NCBI GenBank assembly: GCA_024689005.1
Contig: JAILDU010000041.1
Coordinates: forward strand, 1-64,000
Origin: Paludibacteraceae bacterium
GTDB lineage: Bacteria > Bacteroidota > Bacteroidia > Bacteroidales > Paludibacteraceae
Length of the DNA: 64,000 nucleotides
Direction: 5' to 3'
The notes beneath the pieces were generated by a model, which saw nothing but the letters and a program-made list of their open reading frames with translations, did no database searches and was not told the origin of the DNA. The position numbers and the translations under genes are program-made. This document shows, one piece after another, positions 35,391-44,666 of the stretch (positions are counted from its first letter, which is position 1; each line of letters begins with the position of its first letter).

Positions 35391-35478
35391 CCAATCAGCC
35401 GCCAATCAGCCACTCATGCCGATATCTTACCATAGGATAACCATAGGATAACCATAAGATAACCATAGGATAAACCAC
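35391..35478. repeat. 11-bp period array upstream of the GNAT fusion gene
   Basis: Eight in-phase 11-mers: CCAATCAGCCG, CCAATCAGCCA (35402), CTCATGCCGAT, ATCTTACCATA, GGATAACCATA twice (35435, 35446), AGATAACCATA, GGATAAACCAC. It ends ~65 bases before the start of the 35545 gene. Confidence 0.85.
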
Positions 35479-35544
35479 TGTAACCCGTAACCTATCTTCT
35501 GTAACCTATATATACGTAGTATATATACTTTTAATCAACAAATC

Positions 35545-36381
35545 ATGGCAATAGTAAACAACACAGACTACTCAATCAAGCACGGCAAACTCAACAAAAA
35601 GGACAACGTCATCCACCGCGTTCGTAACGGCAAGGAACACATGTACAGCATTGTTGAGCCATACCAAGGCCCGGCATCCAAAGCGCAAAAAGACCACCGT
35701 TCACTCTTCGGAAAGGTCAACTCTATCGTCAATCATATCATGGCCGACCCCGAACAGTTGGTTGAGTGGAAAGCACGAATGGACCAGTACAACCGTTCTC
35801 TTAACGTTTGCCAACCGCCGTTCCCTAAACGATTCAAAACCATCAGACAATATGTCTTTTCCGTCGTTAGCGAGCAATACAAAAAACTAATGGCGAACCG
35901 GCACAATGACACCGACCAACCGACCACTTTACCGCACGACATCACCCTGCACATCGCGCCTTTCATAGACCTTTCTGCCTCTGACATATACGAGATCCTC
36001 AAAGCCAGATACGCTGTCTTCACATTAGAGCAACATATCATCTATCCAGACGAAGACAATATCGATTATGTCGCCACACACATCTCCCTGCGCAGAAACG
36101 GTCTGGTTATTGCCTATGCGCGACTCTTCCCCGAAGCGGAAAAAGAAGTCATGCGTATCGGACGAATGTTGACCCTCACTGCCGAACGAGGCAAGGGTTT
36201 GGGCTGTTATCTCATGAATCAAGTCATATTCGAAGCACAACGACAAGGGGCTGCAAAAATACGATTACACGCACAAACTCATGCCGTGCCGTTCTACCAA
36301 CGATTCGGTTTCCAACCGGTTGGCGATACTTTTTACGAAGCAGACATCCCTCATCTCTGCATGGAAAAGGTGCTCTCATAA
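35545..36381 (+). CDS. Small conserved domain fused to an ElaA-type GNAT acetyltransferase
   Basis: A 278-residue protein. Residues ~10-115 match the stand-alone 117-residue protein at 25897 in pattern ('GPASKAQKDHRSLFGKVNSI', 'IMADPEQLVEWKARMDQ', 'RQYVFSVVSEQY'). Residues ~135-278 are a GNAT domain of ElaA type ('ILKARYAVFTLEQHIIYPDE', 'RIGRMLTLTAERGKGLGCYL', 'HAQTHAVPFYQRFGFQPVG'), which transfers acetyl from acetyl-CoA. Substrate unknown. An 11-bp repeat array lies upstream. No consensus promoter seen. Confidence 0.85.
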   Translation: MAIVNNTDYSIKHGKLNKKDNVIHRVRNGKEHMYSIVEPYQGPASKAQKDHRSLFGKVNSIVNHIMADPEQLVEWKARMDQYNRSLNVCQPPFPKRFKTIRQYVFSVVSEQYKKLMANRHNDTDQPTTLPHDITLHIAPFIDLSASDIYEILKARYAVFTLEQHIIYPDEDNIDYVATHISLRRNGLVIAYARLFPEAEKEVMRIGRMLTLTAERGKGLGCYLMNQVIFEAQRQGAAKIRLHAQTHAVPFYQRFGFQPVGDTFYEADIPHLCMEKVLS

Positions 36382-36452
36382 TAGTAAAAGACACATTTTT
36401 TATGACACATTACTGCCAATTTGGCAGATTATGCACTTTTAGAACGTTTACA

Positions 36453-36484
36453 TTTGCATAAACAAAAAAATAGTAGTAACTTTG
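36453..36484 (+). promoter_or_regulatory. Promoter of the 36527 lipoprotein
   Basis: -33 TTTG (36453-36456), 20 bases, -7 TAACTTTG (36477-36484). A CTGCCAA/TTGGCAG inverted repeat lies at 36413-36427 just upstream. Confidence 0.85.
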
Positions 36485-36526
36485 CGCACACTTTGTCAAA
36501 CTACATCATTTAAACTTTAAATCGTA

Positions 36527-37810
36527 ATGAACAATCTATCTAAGTTTACTGCCGTTGCTTTCGCTGCAATCTCCTTAGCCGGCTGCCAAAAAAACGTCTT
36601 GGAAACCGCCGATTTGCGTCTCTTCGACTTGAGAGGCGATGTGAAAAACGTCAAGACATTCTGTATTACTAATGTTTCCGAATTGGGAGAATTGACCGAT
36701 GAATCTGAACGTTTTCTGGCGGAAGAATGCAATTATGACGAGAATGGACAACTCATTTTCTTTATCGAGAATGATGGAGATACTGCCGCTATCACTCGCA
36801 ACGAAGCAGGACTAATCATCTCACTCTCTGTTGATTGTGAGGACGATGCGGGCATCTACAACGAGTGGGGATTTGTTCGTTCTTACAAGTGGAATGACCT
36901 CGAGCGCTTAACGGAGAAATCTTACTCTAAGTGTGGACAGGAGATCGAAGAGAACAGAATCCTCTTCTACAATGCAGATGGCCAAAACACTCGAGATTCC
37001 GTCATTTACCACGACGTTACACCTTGGTACAGCCTTACAGAATATTCTGTCTTGAAGTCCGATAAATATGGCAACTGGACCAAGCGCCTTGTTTCCACGG
37101 AATCCTATATGCTCCAAGGAAATGATATGAACTACGCTATCGAAGAGCGCGAAATCATCTATCAATCTGACAAACAACCGAAGCCGCAAACGCAATCCGA
37201 GCAAATTCCGGTCGTTGCAGAAACACAGATCGTTTATACAGACTTACTTCTATGCAATTTAACCGGCAAAGTACAGAACGTCAAGACTTTCCGCACACTC
37301 GATGTAGACGCACAGGGCAATACTACTCCGCTCTCTTCACGTTTTCCGGAAGCTACATATACATTCGATGAGGATGGTCTACTCCTTTCGCGCGTTGAAA
37401 GAGATAGCGCCGTCATCACACGCGACGCTAACGGACACATCATTTCTTTCGCTGTCGAATGTGGCAAAGGATATGACGAAGTTGATGACGTGTACGAGGA
37501 CGAAGGTTTTGAACTCGGATTCACTTGGTCTAACAGCGGCAAACCCATAGGAGAAGAATACAACGATTGCATTGGACACCACCACAAGAGAACTTATACA
37601 TTTGACGTGGACGGACAAATCATCGGTTCTACCGGCACTTGCTCTGGTGAAGGCGAGGAATGGGAACAGAACATCAAATATACCATCTTAACTTCTGACC
37701 AACAGGGCAATTGGACCAAACGTGTACTTACCAAAGAAAACAAACGCGCAGAAAACTCCGTTAGATACGCGTTTGAATTGGAAGAACGCGATATCACATA
37801 TTTTGAGTAA
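36527..37810 (+). CDS. Lipoprotein with two tandem copies of one domain
   Basis: A 427-residue protein with signal peptide and lipobox SLAGC (Cys20). Residues ~28-212 and ~238-426 are repeats of one ~187-residue domain: both begin 'DLxLxxLxGxVxNVKTF', include 'Y(D/E)ENGQL/FDEDGLL', 'ITRNEAGxIISxxVxCxxxxD' and 'GFxxxxxWxxxxx', and end 'GNWTKRxxxxExxxxxxxxxYAxExREIxY'. It resembles beta-rich repeat lipoproteins of Bacteroidetes that have YD-like strands. Function unknown; probably exposed in the periplasm or on the surface. Confidence 0.82.
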   Translation: MNNLSKFTAVAFAAISLAGCQKNVLETADLRLFDLRGDVKNVKTFCITNVSELGELTDESERFLAEECNYDENGQLIFFIENDGDTAAITRNEAGLIISLSVDCEDDAGIYNEWGFVRSYKWNDLERLTEKSYSKCGQEIEENRILFYNADGQNTRDSVIYHDVTPWYSLTEYSVLKSDKYGNWTKRLVSTESYMLQGNDMNYAIEEREIIYQSDKQPKPQTQSEQIPVVAETQIVYTDLLLCNLTGKVQNVKTFRTLDVDAQGNTTPLSSRFPEATYTFDEDGLLLSRVERDSAVITRDANGHIISFAVECGKGYDEVDDVYEDEGFELGFTWSNSGKPIGEEYNDCIGHHHKRTYTFDVDGQIIGSTGTCSGEGEEWEQNIKYTILTSDQQGNWTKRVLTKENKRAENSVRYAFELEERDITYFE

Positions 37811-37847
37811 TACCAACTCTTTCATATACTGACAATTTGTCAGTTAG

Positions 37848-37880
37848 CAACTCATTGGCACAAATATTGTCAATGAGTTG
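37848..37880 (+). promoter_or_regulatory. Inverted repeat with sigma-54-like promoter match before groES
   Basis: A perfect 10-bp inverted repeat CAACTCATTG / CAATGAGTTG (13-base loop) follows the lipoprotein gene and precedes groES. Within it, TTGGCAC (37855-37861) and TTGT (37867-37870) place GG and GT at the -24/-12 spacing of sigma-54 promoters (GG-N10-GC; here GT). No TTTG/TAnnTTTG promoter is visible before groES. It could be a terminator, an operator or a promoter. Confidence 0.4.
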
Positions 37881-37934
37881 TTGGATTCTTATGGAACCCG
37901 CTATTATAATAAGGATTTAAAAACTACAAATACT

Positions 37935-38210
37935 ATGAGTAAGATTCAACCATTAGCAGACCGCGTGCTTATCAAGCCTGCGGCCGCAGAAGAAAAAACA
38001 GTCGGAGGAATCATCATTCCTGACAGCGCAAAAGAAAAACCGCTGCGCGGCGAAGTTCTCGCTGCTGGCGAAGGTACCAAAGACGAGACTATGATTCTCA
38101 AAGCCGGAGACCAGGTTTTGTACGGCAAGTACGCAGGCACAGAACTCGAACTTGACGGCGAGAAATATCTCATTATGCGTCAATCTGACGTTTTGGCTAT
38201 CATTAAATAA
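37935..38210 (+). CDS. groES: Co-chaperonin GroES
   Basis: A 91-residue subunit starting [20 protein letters not shown], with mobile loop '[18 protein letters not shown]' and '[28 protein letters not shown]'. ATG 37935 chosen; the frame opens at 37878 but family members start here. 32 bases before groEL. Confidence 0.98.
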   Translation: MSKIQPLADRVLIKPAAAEEKTVGGIIIPDSAKEKPLRGEVLAAGEGTKDETMILKAGDQVLYGKYAGTELELDGEKYLIMRQSDVLAIIK

Positions 38211-38242
38211 GAATACTAAACAACTTAATCGTAAATAGCTCT

Positions 38243-39871
38243 ATGGCAAAAGATATTACATACAATACCGAAGCGCGTGAAGCGCTGAAGCGTGGCGTTG
38301 ACCAATTGGCTAACGCAGTCAAAGTGACCCTCGGACCGAAGGGACGCAATGTTATTATCGACAAGAAATACGGCGCTCCGCATATCACCAAAGATGGTGT
38401 TAGCGTAGCTAAAGAGATTGATCTCAAGGATCCGGCTGAGAACCTCGGAGCACAACTCGTCAAAGAGGTGGCTTCCAAGACTGGAGACCAAGCCGGTGAT
38501 GGTACTACTACTGCTACCGTTTTGGCGCAAGCCATCGTTGGCGTTGGACTCAAGAACGTAGCTGCTGGTGCTAACCCACTCGACCTCAAACGTGGTATTG
38601 ACAAGGCTGTCGCTGCTGTCGTTGAGGAGATTAAGAAGAATGCGGTTGTTGTTGGCAACGATTTTGATAAGATTGAGCAAGTGGCTACCGTTTCTGCTAA
38701 CAACGATGCAGAGATTGGCAAACTTATCGCTGACGCTATGCGCAAAGTATCCAAAGACGGCGTAATCACTATCGGAGAAGCTAAGGGAATGGACACCACT
38801 ATTGATGTCGTACAAGGCATGCAGTTCGACCGCGGTTACATTAGTCCGTACTTCGTTACCAATACCGAAGAAATGCTCGTTGAAATGGAGAAACCATATA
38901 TCCTCATCTACGATAAGAAGATCTCTAACCTCAAGGAGTTGCTGCCCGTCCTCGAACCGGCCGTTCAGAGTGGACGTCCATTGCTCATCATCGCAGAAGA
39001 TGTTGATAGCGAAGCTCTTACTGCTCTTGTAGTCAACCGCTTGCGTGCTCAACTGAAGATCTGCGCTGTTAAGGCACCTGGATTCGGAGACCGCCGCAAA
39101 GAGATGCTCGAGGATATCGCTATTCTCACCGGTGGTACAGTTATCAGCGAGGAGAAAGGTATCAAACTTGACCAAGCTACTCTTGAAATGCTCGGTACAG
39201 CCGAAACGATTACTGTTAGCAAGGATAACACTACTATCGTTAATGGAGCCGGCAACAAGGATGCTATCGCTGCACGTGTCAGCCAAATCAAAGCACAAAT
39301 TGCTGCCACCAAGTCCACTTACGACAAGGAGAAACTGCAGGAACGTCTCGCTAAACTTGCCGGCGGTGTCGCACAACTCAATGTCGGAGCTGCTAGTGAA
39401 GTAGAAATGAAGGAGAAGAAAGACCGCGTTGATGACGCCCTTTCTGCTACTCGTGCTGCTGTAGAAGAAGGTATTGTTCCGGGTGGTGGAGTTATGTACA
39501 TCCGCGCACAAAAAGCTTTGGAGAACCTCAAGGGCGCCAACGAAGACGAACAAACCGGTATTGAAATCATCCGTCGCGCTATAGAAGAGCCACTCCGCCA
39601 AATCGTTGCTAACGCTGGCGAAGAAGGAGCTGTCGTAGTGGACAAAGTACGTGCTGGCAAAGCTGACTTCGGATACAATGCACGCAAAGACACCTACGAG
39701 AACCTGTTTGACGCAGGAGTCGTAGATCCGGCTAAGGTTACACGTGTGGCATTGGAAAACGCAGCCTCTATTGCAGGTATGTTCCTGACAACAGAGTGCG
39801 TAATCGTTGATCACCCGGAGGAGCACGCTGCTCCTGCGATGCCTAATCCGGGAATGGGTGGAATGATGTAA
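38243..39871 (+). CDS. groEL: Chaperonin GroEL
   Basis: A 542-residue chaperonin subunit that folds proteins with GroES. Has '[32 protein letters not shown]', the ATPase motif '[12 protein letters not shown]' and the C-terminal 'PGMGGMM' tail. Its stop codon directly abuts the stop codon of the convergent aminotransferase gene, with no bases between. Confidence 0.99.
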   Translation: MAKDITYNTEAREALKRGVDQLANAVKVTLGPKGRNVIIDKKYGAPHITKDGVSVAKEIDLKDPAENLGAQLVKEVASKTGDQAGDGTTTATVLAQAIVGVGLKNVAAGANPLDLKRGIDKAVAAVVEEIKKNAVVVGNDFDKIEQVATVSANNDAEIGKLIADAMRKVSKDGVITIGEAKGMDTTIDVVQGMQFDRGYISPYFVTNTEEMLVEMEKPYILIYDKKISNLKELLPVLEPAVQSGRPLLIIAEDVDSEALTALVVNRLRAQLKICAVKAPGFGDRRKEMLEDIAILTGGTVISEEKGIKLDQATLEMLGTAETITVSKDNTTIVNGAGNKDAIAARVSQIKAQIAATKSTYDKEKLQERLAKLAGGVAQLNVGAASEVEMKEKKDRVDDALSATRAAVEEGIVPGGGVMYIRAQKALENLKGANEDEQTGIEIIRRAIEEPLRQIVANAGEEGAVVVDKVRAGKADFGYNARKDTYENLFDAGVVDPAKVTRVALENAASIAGMFLTTECVIVDHPEEHAAPAMPNPGMGGMM

Positions 39872-41068
39872 TTATTCGTTCTGACTATTATAAGCCTCAA
39901 GGGCCTTGCGAAGGACTATCATTGCTTTCGCAAGGTCCTCTTTATTAAGCACATAGGCCATACGAACTTGATGACGTCCATCTTCCGGATGAGTATAGAA
40001 ACCCGTTCCGGGAGCCATCATCACCGTCGCACCTTCGTACGAAAAATCGGTTAGACACCACTTACAGAACTTCTCTACATCATCTACCGGCAATTGAACC
40101 ATCACATAGAACGCGCCTGTTGGAGCCGGAGCAAAAACTCCGGGTATTTGATTCAACTGATCTATTAGAAAATTACGACGACTCAAATACTCGTCATATA
40201 CTTCTTGCAAATACTCTTCTGGTGTAGAGAGCGAAGCTTCGGCTACCACCTGGCCGAACAAAGGTGGCGAAAGACGAGCTTGGCAAAATTTCATGACAGA
40301 CTCTCTTACTGCCTTGTTCTTTGTTATAAGCGCGCCTATACGTATTCCACACTCGCTATAACGTTTGGACACACTATCTACAAGAACTACATTCTCCTCT
40401 ATACCTTCCAAGTGACAAGCAGAGATATATGGCGACTTTGTATAGATAAACTCGCGGTAAACCTCATCTGAAATAAGATACAGATCGTATTTCTTCACCA
40501 AATCACGTATCTGACGCATCTCTTGTTTGGTGTATAGGTAACCGGTCGGATTATTCGGATTGCAAATCAATATAGCACGCGTTTGGGGCGTAATCTGCTT
40601 TTCAAACTCTTCTACTGGAGGCAATTTGAATCCATTCTCGATATGAGTCTTAACTGACTTAACTATTGCACCGCAGGAAATAGCAAATGCCATGTAGTTG
40701 GCGTACGATGGATCCGTTACGATGATTTCATCGCCTGGATTCAAACATGACATATACGCAAACATGATTGCTTCTGACCCGCCGGCAGTGATAATTATCT
40801 CATCCGGAGAAAGGTCTATACCATAATTAGCATAGTAACTTACCATCTTCGTTCTCAGTGATTTGAGACCTTGAGATGGCGAATATTCCAATATCTCAGG
40901 AGTAAAATTCTTTACTGCCTCCATTGCTTGTGGAGGTGTCTTTATGTCAGGCTGACCAATATTGAGATGATATACATGCGTACCTGCCAATTTGGCTGCG
41001 TCAGCATATTTTGCCAACTTGCGAATCGGACTTTCCGGCATCGACTGCGCACGAAGAGATATTTCCAT
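39872..41068 (-). CDS. Class I/II pyridoxal phosphate aminotransferase
   Basis: A 398-residue fold-type I aminotransferase of the aspartate aminotransferase Ib group: 'LNIGQPDIKTPPQAMEAV', 'GGSEAIMFAYMSCLNPGDEI', 'ICNPNNPTGYLYTKQEM' and the PLP Lys motif 'VDSVSKRYSECGIRIG'. Substrate probably aspartate or a related amino acid; not resolvable from sequence alone. Monocistronic, with its promoter at 41122-41153. Confidence 0.92.
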   Translation of the reverse strand: MEISLRAQSMPESPIRKLAKYADAAKLAGTHVYHLNIGQPDIKTPPQAMEAVKNFTPEILEYSPSQGLKSLRTKMVSYYANYGIDLSPDEIIITAGGSEAIMFAYMSCLNPGDEIIVTDPSYANYMAFAISCGAIVKSVKTHIENGFKLPPVEEFEKQITPQTRAILICNPNNPTGYLYTKQEMRQIRDLVKKYDLYLISDEVYREFIYTKSPYISACHLEGIEENVVLVDSVSKRYSECGIRIGALITKNKAVRESVMKFCQARLSPPLFGQVVAEASLSTPEEYLQEVYDEYLSRRNFLIDQLNQIPGVFAPAPTGAFYVMVQLPVDDVEKFCKWCLTDFSYEGATVMMAPGTGFYTHPEDGRHQVRMAYVLNKEDLAKAMIVLRKALEAYNSQNE

Positions 41069-41121
41069 AAAATAATTATTTGCTTTACTTATAATACTTC
41101 TGTTTAAAACCTTTGCGATTG

Positions 41122-41153
41122 CAAAGGTACAGTTTTTTTTTTATACAGACAAA
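41122..41153 (-). promoter_or_regulatory. Aminotransferase promoter
   Basis: On the minus strand, -33 TTTG (41150-41153), 20 bases with a long A tract, -7 TACCTTTG (41122-41129). Confidence 0.85.
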
Positions 41154-41207
41154 TATTCAAACATTTTTTTGTCAAAAAGTCAAAAATTGGAAAAATGACT
41201 ACGCGCG

Positions 41208-41240
41208 CTTGTGTATATGAAAAATTTTTTGTACCTTTGC
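41208..41240 (+). promoter_or_regulatory. Promoter of the ettA-led gene run
   Basis: -33 CTTG (41208-41211), 21 bases starting TGTATATGA, -7 TACCTTTG (41233-41240). It heads a run of 14 same-strand genes to 59329; internal promoters cannot be excluded. Confidence 0.82.
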
Positions 41241-41263
41241 GCCCGATTTTATTTTGGTATATT

Positions 41264-42898
41264 ATGGCAGATGACAAAAAGATAATTTTTTCAATGGTGG
41301 GAGTCAGTAAGACTTTCCCTCCTCAAAAACGAGTCTTAAACAACATTTACCTGAGTTTCTTCTATGGTGCCAAAATCGGCATAATCGGTCTAAATGGTAG
41401 CGGAAAATCTACTTTGATGAAGATTATTGCCGGCGTAGAGAAAGAGTATCAGGGAGAAGTGGTCTTCTCTCCGGGTTATTCCGTCGGATACTTGGAGCAG
41501 GAACCGCACCTCGACAACAGCAAAACCGTACGCGAGGTAGTGCAAGAGGGCGTGAAGGAAGTAACGGACCTGCTGGCCGAGTACGATGCCATCAACATGG
41601 CTTTTGCAGAGCCGGATGCAGATTTCGACAAACTGTTGGCGCGCCAAACCGAACTGCAGGACAAACTGGATGCTGCGGACGCATGGAATCTGGACCAACG
41701 TCTGAACCTTGCGATGGCCGCTTTGGCTTGCCCGCCTGCGGATGCCAATGTAGCCACCTTGTCCGGAGGTGAGCGTCGCCGCGTGGCGCTGTGCCGTCTG
41801 TTGCTCAGCAAACCGGATATATTGCTGTTGGACGAGCCGACCAACCACTTGGATGCAGAGAGTATCGACCGATTGGAGAAAATACTGCACGACTACGAAG
41901 GAACGGTGATTTGCGTAACGCACGACCGTTATTTCCTGGACCACGTAGCAGGATGGATTTTGGAGTTGGATCGCGGCGAAGGTATTCCTTGGAAAGGCAA
42001 TTATTCGGGTTGGTTGGAGCAGAAAGCTGCCCGCATGGCGCAAGAGGAGAAGCAGGCCAGCAAGCGTCGCAAGACTTTGGAACGCGAGTTGGAATGGGTA
42101 CGCATGGCGCCGAAAGCACGCCACGCCAAGTCTGCAGCCCGTCTGAATGCATATGACAAGATGTTGAACGAAGAACAGAAAGAGCGCGAGGAGCGTCTGG
42201 AGATATTCATTCCTAACGGTCCGCGTTTGGGTAATAAGGTCATAGATGCAGAAGGCGTTGCCAAATCGTTTGGTGAACGCGAACTGTTCCATGATATGAA
42301 CTTTGTTCTTCCGCCAAACGGCATTGTGGGCGTGATTGGTCCAAACGGAGCCGGTAAGACTACCCTCTTCCGTATGATTATGGGTATGGAGAAAGCCGAC
42401 AAAGGTACATTCAGTGTAGGCGAGACAGTCAAGATTGGCTATGTGGACCAGCAGCACTCCAATATCGATCCGGAAAAGACCGTATTCCAGACCATTGCCA
42501 ACGGAACGGAGTTCATCCGCGTCGGCGGCAAAGAAGTGAATGCACGTGCTTACCTGAGCCGATTCAACTTCACCGGCGCAGACCAGGAGAAGAAATGCGG
42601 CGTGCTGTCGGGCGGTGAACGAAACCGCTTGCATCTGGCCCTTACGCTGAAGAGCGAAGCCAATGTGCTGTTGCTGGACGAGCCGACCAACGATATAGAT
42701 GTTAATACGCTGCGTGCGCTGGAGGAAGGTCTCGAGGCCTTTGCCGGCTGCGCCGTAGTTATCAGCCACGACCGTTGGTTCCTGGATCGTATATGCACGC
42801 ACATTCTGTCGTACGAAGGCGACGGCAAGGTTGTTTGGTACGAGGGAAGTTATTCGGAGTTTGAAAACTGGAAACTGGCACAACAGGAGGCTAACTGA
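41264..42898 (+). CDS. ettA: ABC-F protein EttA (energy-dependent translational throttle)
   Basis: A 544-residue soluble protein with two ABC domains: Walker A GLNGSGKS (42-49) and a second GPNGAGKTT, signatures LSGGERRRV and LSGGERNRL, and the EttA-type arm and linker ('PKARHAKSAARLNAYDKM'). It acts on the ribosomal E site and gates translation by ATP/ADP ratio. Start ATG 41264 chosen; upstream in-frame codons from 41195 cover the promoter. Its stop overlaps the next gene by one base. Confidence 0.94.
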   Translation: MADDKKIIFSMVGVSKTFPPQKRVLNNIYLSFFYGAKIGIIGLNGSGKSTLMKIIAGVEKEYQGEVVFSPGYSVGYLEQEPHLDNSKTVREVVQEGVKEVTDLLAEYDAINMAFAEPDADFDKLLARQTELQDKLDAADAWNLDQRLNLAMAALACPPADANVATLSGGERRRVALCRLLLSKPDILLLDEPTNHLDAESIDRLEKILHDYEGTVICVTHDRYFLDHVAGWILELDRGEGIPWKGNYSGWLEQKAARMAQEEKQASKRRKTLERELEWVRMAPKARHAKSAARLNAYDKMLNEEQKEREERLEIFIPNGPRLGNKVIDAEGVAKSFGERELFHDMNFVLPPNGIVGVIGPNGAGKTTLFRMIMGMEKADKGTFSVGETVKIGYVDQQHSNIDPEKTVFQTIANGTEFIRVGGKEVNARAYLSRFNFTGADQEKKCGVLSGGERNRLHLALTLKSEANVLLLDEPTNDIDVNTLRALEEGLEAFAGCAVVISHDRWFLDRICTHILSYEGDGKVVWYEGSYSEFENWKLAQQEAN

Positions 42899-43782
42899 TG
42901 TATAAGCAGACCGACAAGATGTGCGACCTGATGGCTCGCGAAGAAGAAGCGATACAGATTATCAGTCGCTTTGGGTTGAGTATGGGTGTGGGCGAACAGA
43001 CCATTGACGAAGTGTGCCAAGCGCACGGTTTGCACACACCTACTTTTCTTGCGGTCGTTAATCACAAGCTGTTTCGCCAGAAACCGGTAGTAGAGGATAT
43101 AGACCTGCAAACGCTGCAGAAATATTTGCGTCAGGCGCATACCTATTTCCTGGACTACCGTTTGCCGCGTTTGCGCCAGGCGATGACTGAGGCCATCAAT
43201 GCGGCAGATGAATCGGACAGAATTCCGACGCTCATACTACGATGTTTTGACGAATTTGTTCAGGAGATACGTATTCATATCGATCACGAGAATGCCGGTA
43301 TGTATGAGGAACATGAACATGATGACCAGCGTATTTCGGATAAACTGGCAGAAATAAAAAAATTGATTATCAAGTATTATCCGGGTAATTCTGATAACGA
43401 GAGAGAGAACATAATCAGTTATCGTTTGATTAGCGCTATGAGTGATTTGTGGCACGCTGAATTGGATTTCTCGGACCATTGTGACATAGAGGACGATATT
43501 CTGCGCCCGGCCTTAGCCATTCAGGCAGACACAAAACATCGGCACACTACTCCCAAAGAAGAAACAGAAGAATTGAGTGACCGTGAACGCGACATCCTCA
43601 TCGAATTGGTCCGCGGTCGTAGCAACAAAGAAATAGCTGATGTACTATGTATATCCACACATACAGTCATTACTCACCGCAAGAATATCAGCCGCAAACT
43701 GAATATCCATTCTACTGCGGGTTTGACAATCTATGCGATTGTAAATAAATTGGTTGATATCAAGGAGTTGAACGGTTGTTAA
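42898..43782 (+). CDS. Hemerythrin-domain LuxR-type regulator
   Basis: A 294-residue protein in three parts. An N-terminal ~60 residues resemble the ScdA_N/DUF542 helix bundle ('AIQIISRFGLSMGVGEQTIDEVCQAHGL') but lack its paired Cys. Residues ~95-215 are hemerythrin-like, with His/Glu ligands in 'AHTYFLDYRLPRLR', 'IRIHIDHENAGMYEEHE' and 'LWHAELDFSDHCDIEDDIL'. The C-terminal LuxR/GerE HTH (~228-290) reads 'LSDRERDILIELVRGRSNKE' then 'HRKNISRKL'. Probably a di-iron oxygen, NO or redox sensor that controls transcription. Overlaps ettA by one base and tilS by seven. Confidence 0.82.
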   Translation: MYKQTDKMCDLMAREEEAIQIISRFGLSMGVGEQTIDEVCQAHGLHTPTFLAVVNHKLFRQKPVVEDIDLQTLQKYLRQAHTYFLDYRLPRLRQAMTEAINAADESDRIPTLILRCFDEFVQEIRIHIDHENAGMYEEHEHDDQRISDKLAEIKKLIIKYYPGNSDNERENIISYRLISAMSDLWHAELDFSDHCDIEDDILRPALAIQADTKHRHTTPKEETEELSDRERDILIELVRGRSNKEIADVLCISTHTVITHRKNISRKLNIHSTAGLTIYAIVNKLVDIKELNGC

Positions 43783-44666
43783 GACGTGTAACGACATATA
43801 TCCGTCAACGCGGATTGCTTGACATAAGCAAACCTGTATTGGTTGGCATAAGTGGCGGCGCAGATAGCGTGGCTCTTTTAGATGTATTGCATGAAGCCGG
43901 TTACTCATGCATTGCTGCTCATTGCAATTTCCATCTGCGTGGAGAAGAAAGCCAACGAGACGAAGACTTTGTATGCACACTATGCAACCAGATGTCTATC
44001 CAGTTAGAAAGAACCTCTTTTGACACGCTCACTTACGCGCGGGCGCACAATGAGAGCATTGAATTAGCTGCGCGCGAATTGCGCTATACGTGGTTTGATC
44101 AAATGGCCCAAAAACACAATTGTCAAGCAGTTGCGGTTGCACACCATCAAAACGACCAAGCAGAGACATTACTGATGAATTTGCGACGAGGATGCGGACT
44201 GCGAGGATTGGTTGGTATGCGTCCAATAAGCGTAAATGCCTATGCGCCGAATGGAGTGCCCATTGTACGTCCTCTATTGTGTACTACACGTGACTACATA
44301 GAGCATTACCTTCGTGATAAGCGACACTTGGAATGGGTCAACGACTCTACCAACACTGACACCTCTATCACACGTAACGCCATTCGCGAACAACTACGTG
44401 CATATAGCAAATCTGATATTGAACATATGGCACAAACAGCAGACAGACTTCAAGGATATGTGGATATAATAGAGGGCAAAGAAACACGCGAAGCGGGACA
44501 AACAAGATTATACGAAGAACTTCGCGAGTGCAACTTCGCTGAAATTGATAAAATATACGATGCGTTACAACGCGGTGAGGGCGGAAAAACATTCCGTTCC
44601 AAAACGCACATTGCTACCATCAAACATGGAAAGTTGAAGATTACAACATGCGACACTACGGAATAA
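43776..44666 (+). CDS. tilS: tRNA(Ile)-lysidine synthetase, short form
   Basis: A 296-residue protein with the N-terminal PP-loop ATPase: SGGADS (26-31), 'AAHCNFHLRGEESQRDEDFV', 'AVAHHQNDQAETLLMNLRRGCGLRGLVGM'. It makes lysidine at C34 of tRNA-Ile(CAU). Bacteroidetes TilS is usually ~430 residues; this one lacks the C-terminal TilS_C domain and has only a short tail after the ATPase core. The start is TTG 43776, the only plausible start before the first strand, with AGGAG eight bases upstream. Overlaps aroE by 19 bases. Confidence 0.9.
   Translation: MLRRVTTYIRQRGLLDISKPVLVGISGGADSVALLDVLHEAGYSCIAAHCNFHLRGEESQRDEDFVCTLCNQMSIQLERTSFDTLTYARAHNESIELAARELRYTWFDQMAQKHNCQAVAVAHHQNDQAETLLMNLRRGCGLRGLVGMRPISVNAYAPNGVPIVRPLLCTTRDYIEHYLRDKRHLEWVNDSTNTDTSITRNAIREQLRAYSKSDIEHMAQTADRLQGYVDIIEGKETREAGQTRLYEELRECNFAEIDKIYDALQRGEGGKTFRSKTHIATIKHGKLKITTCDTTE

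Noticed and set aside
37848-37880. CIRCE element for groESL
   Set aside because: The left arm resembles TTAGCA-ACTC but the arms are spaced 13-21 bases apart and lack the TTAGCACTC-N9-GAGTGCTAA form.
38225-39826. 533-codon open frame antisense to groEL
   Set aside because: It mirrors groEL codon bias in the opposite frame; groEL is unmistakable and the antisense translation has no recognisable features.
41390-42883. 497-codon open frame antisense to ettA
   Set aside because: Shadow of a strongly biased real gene; Gln/Val/Phe-rich translation without domain motifs.
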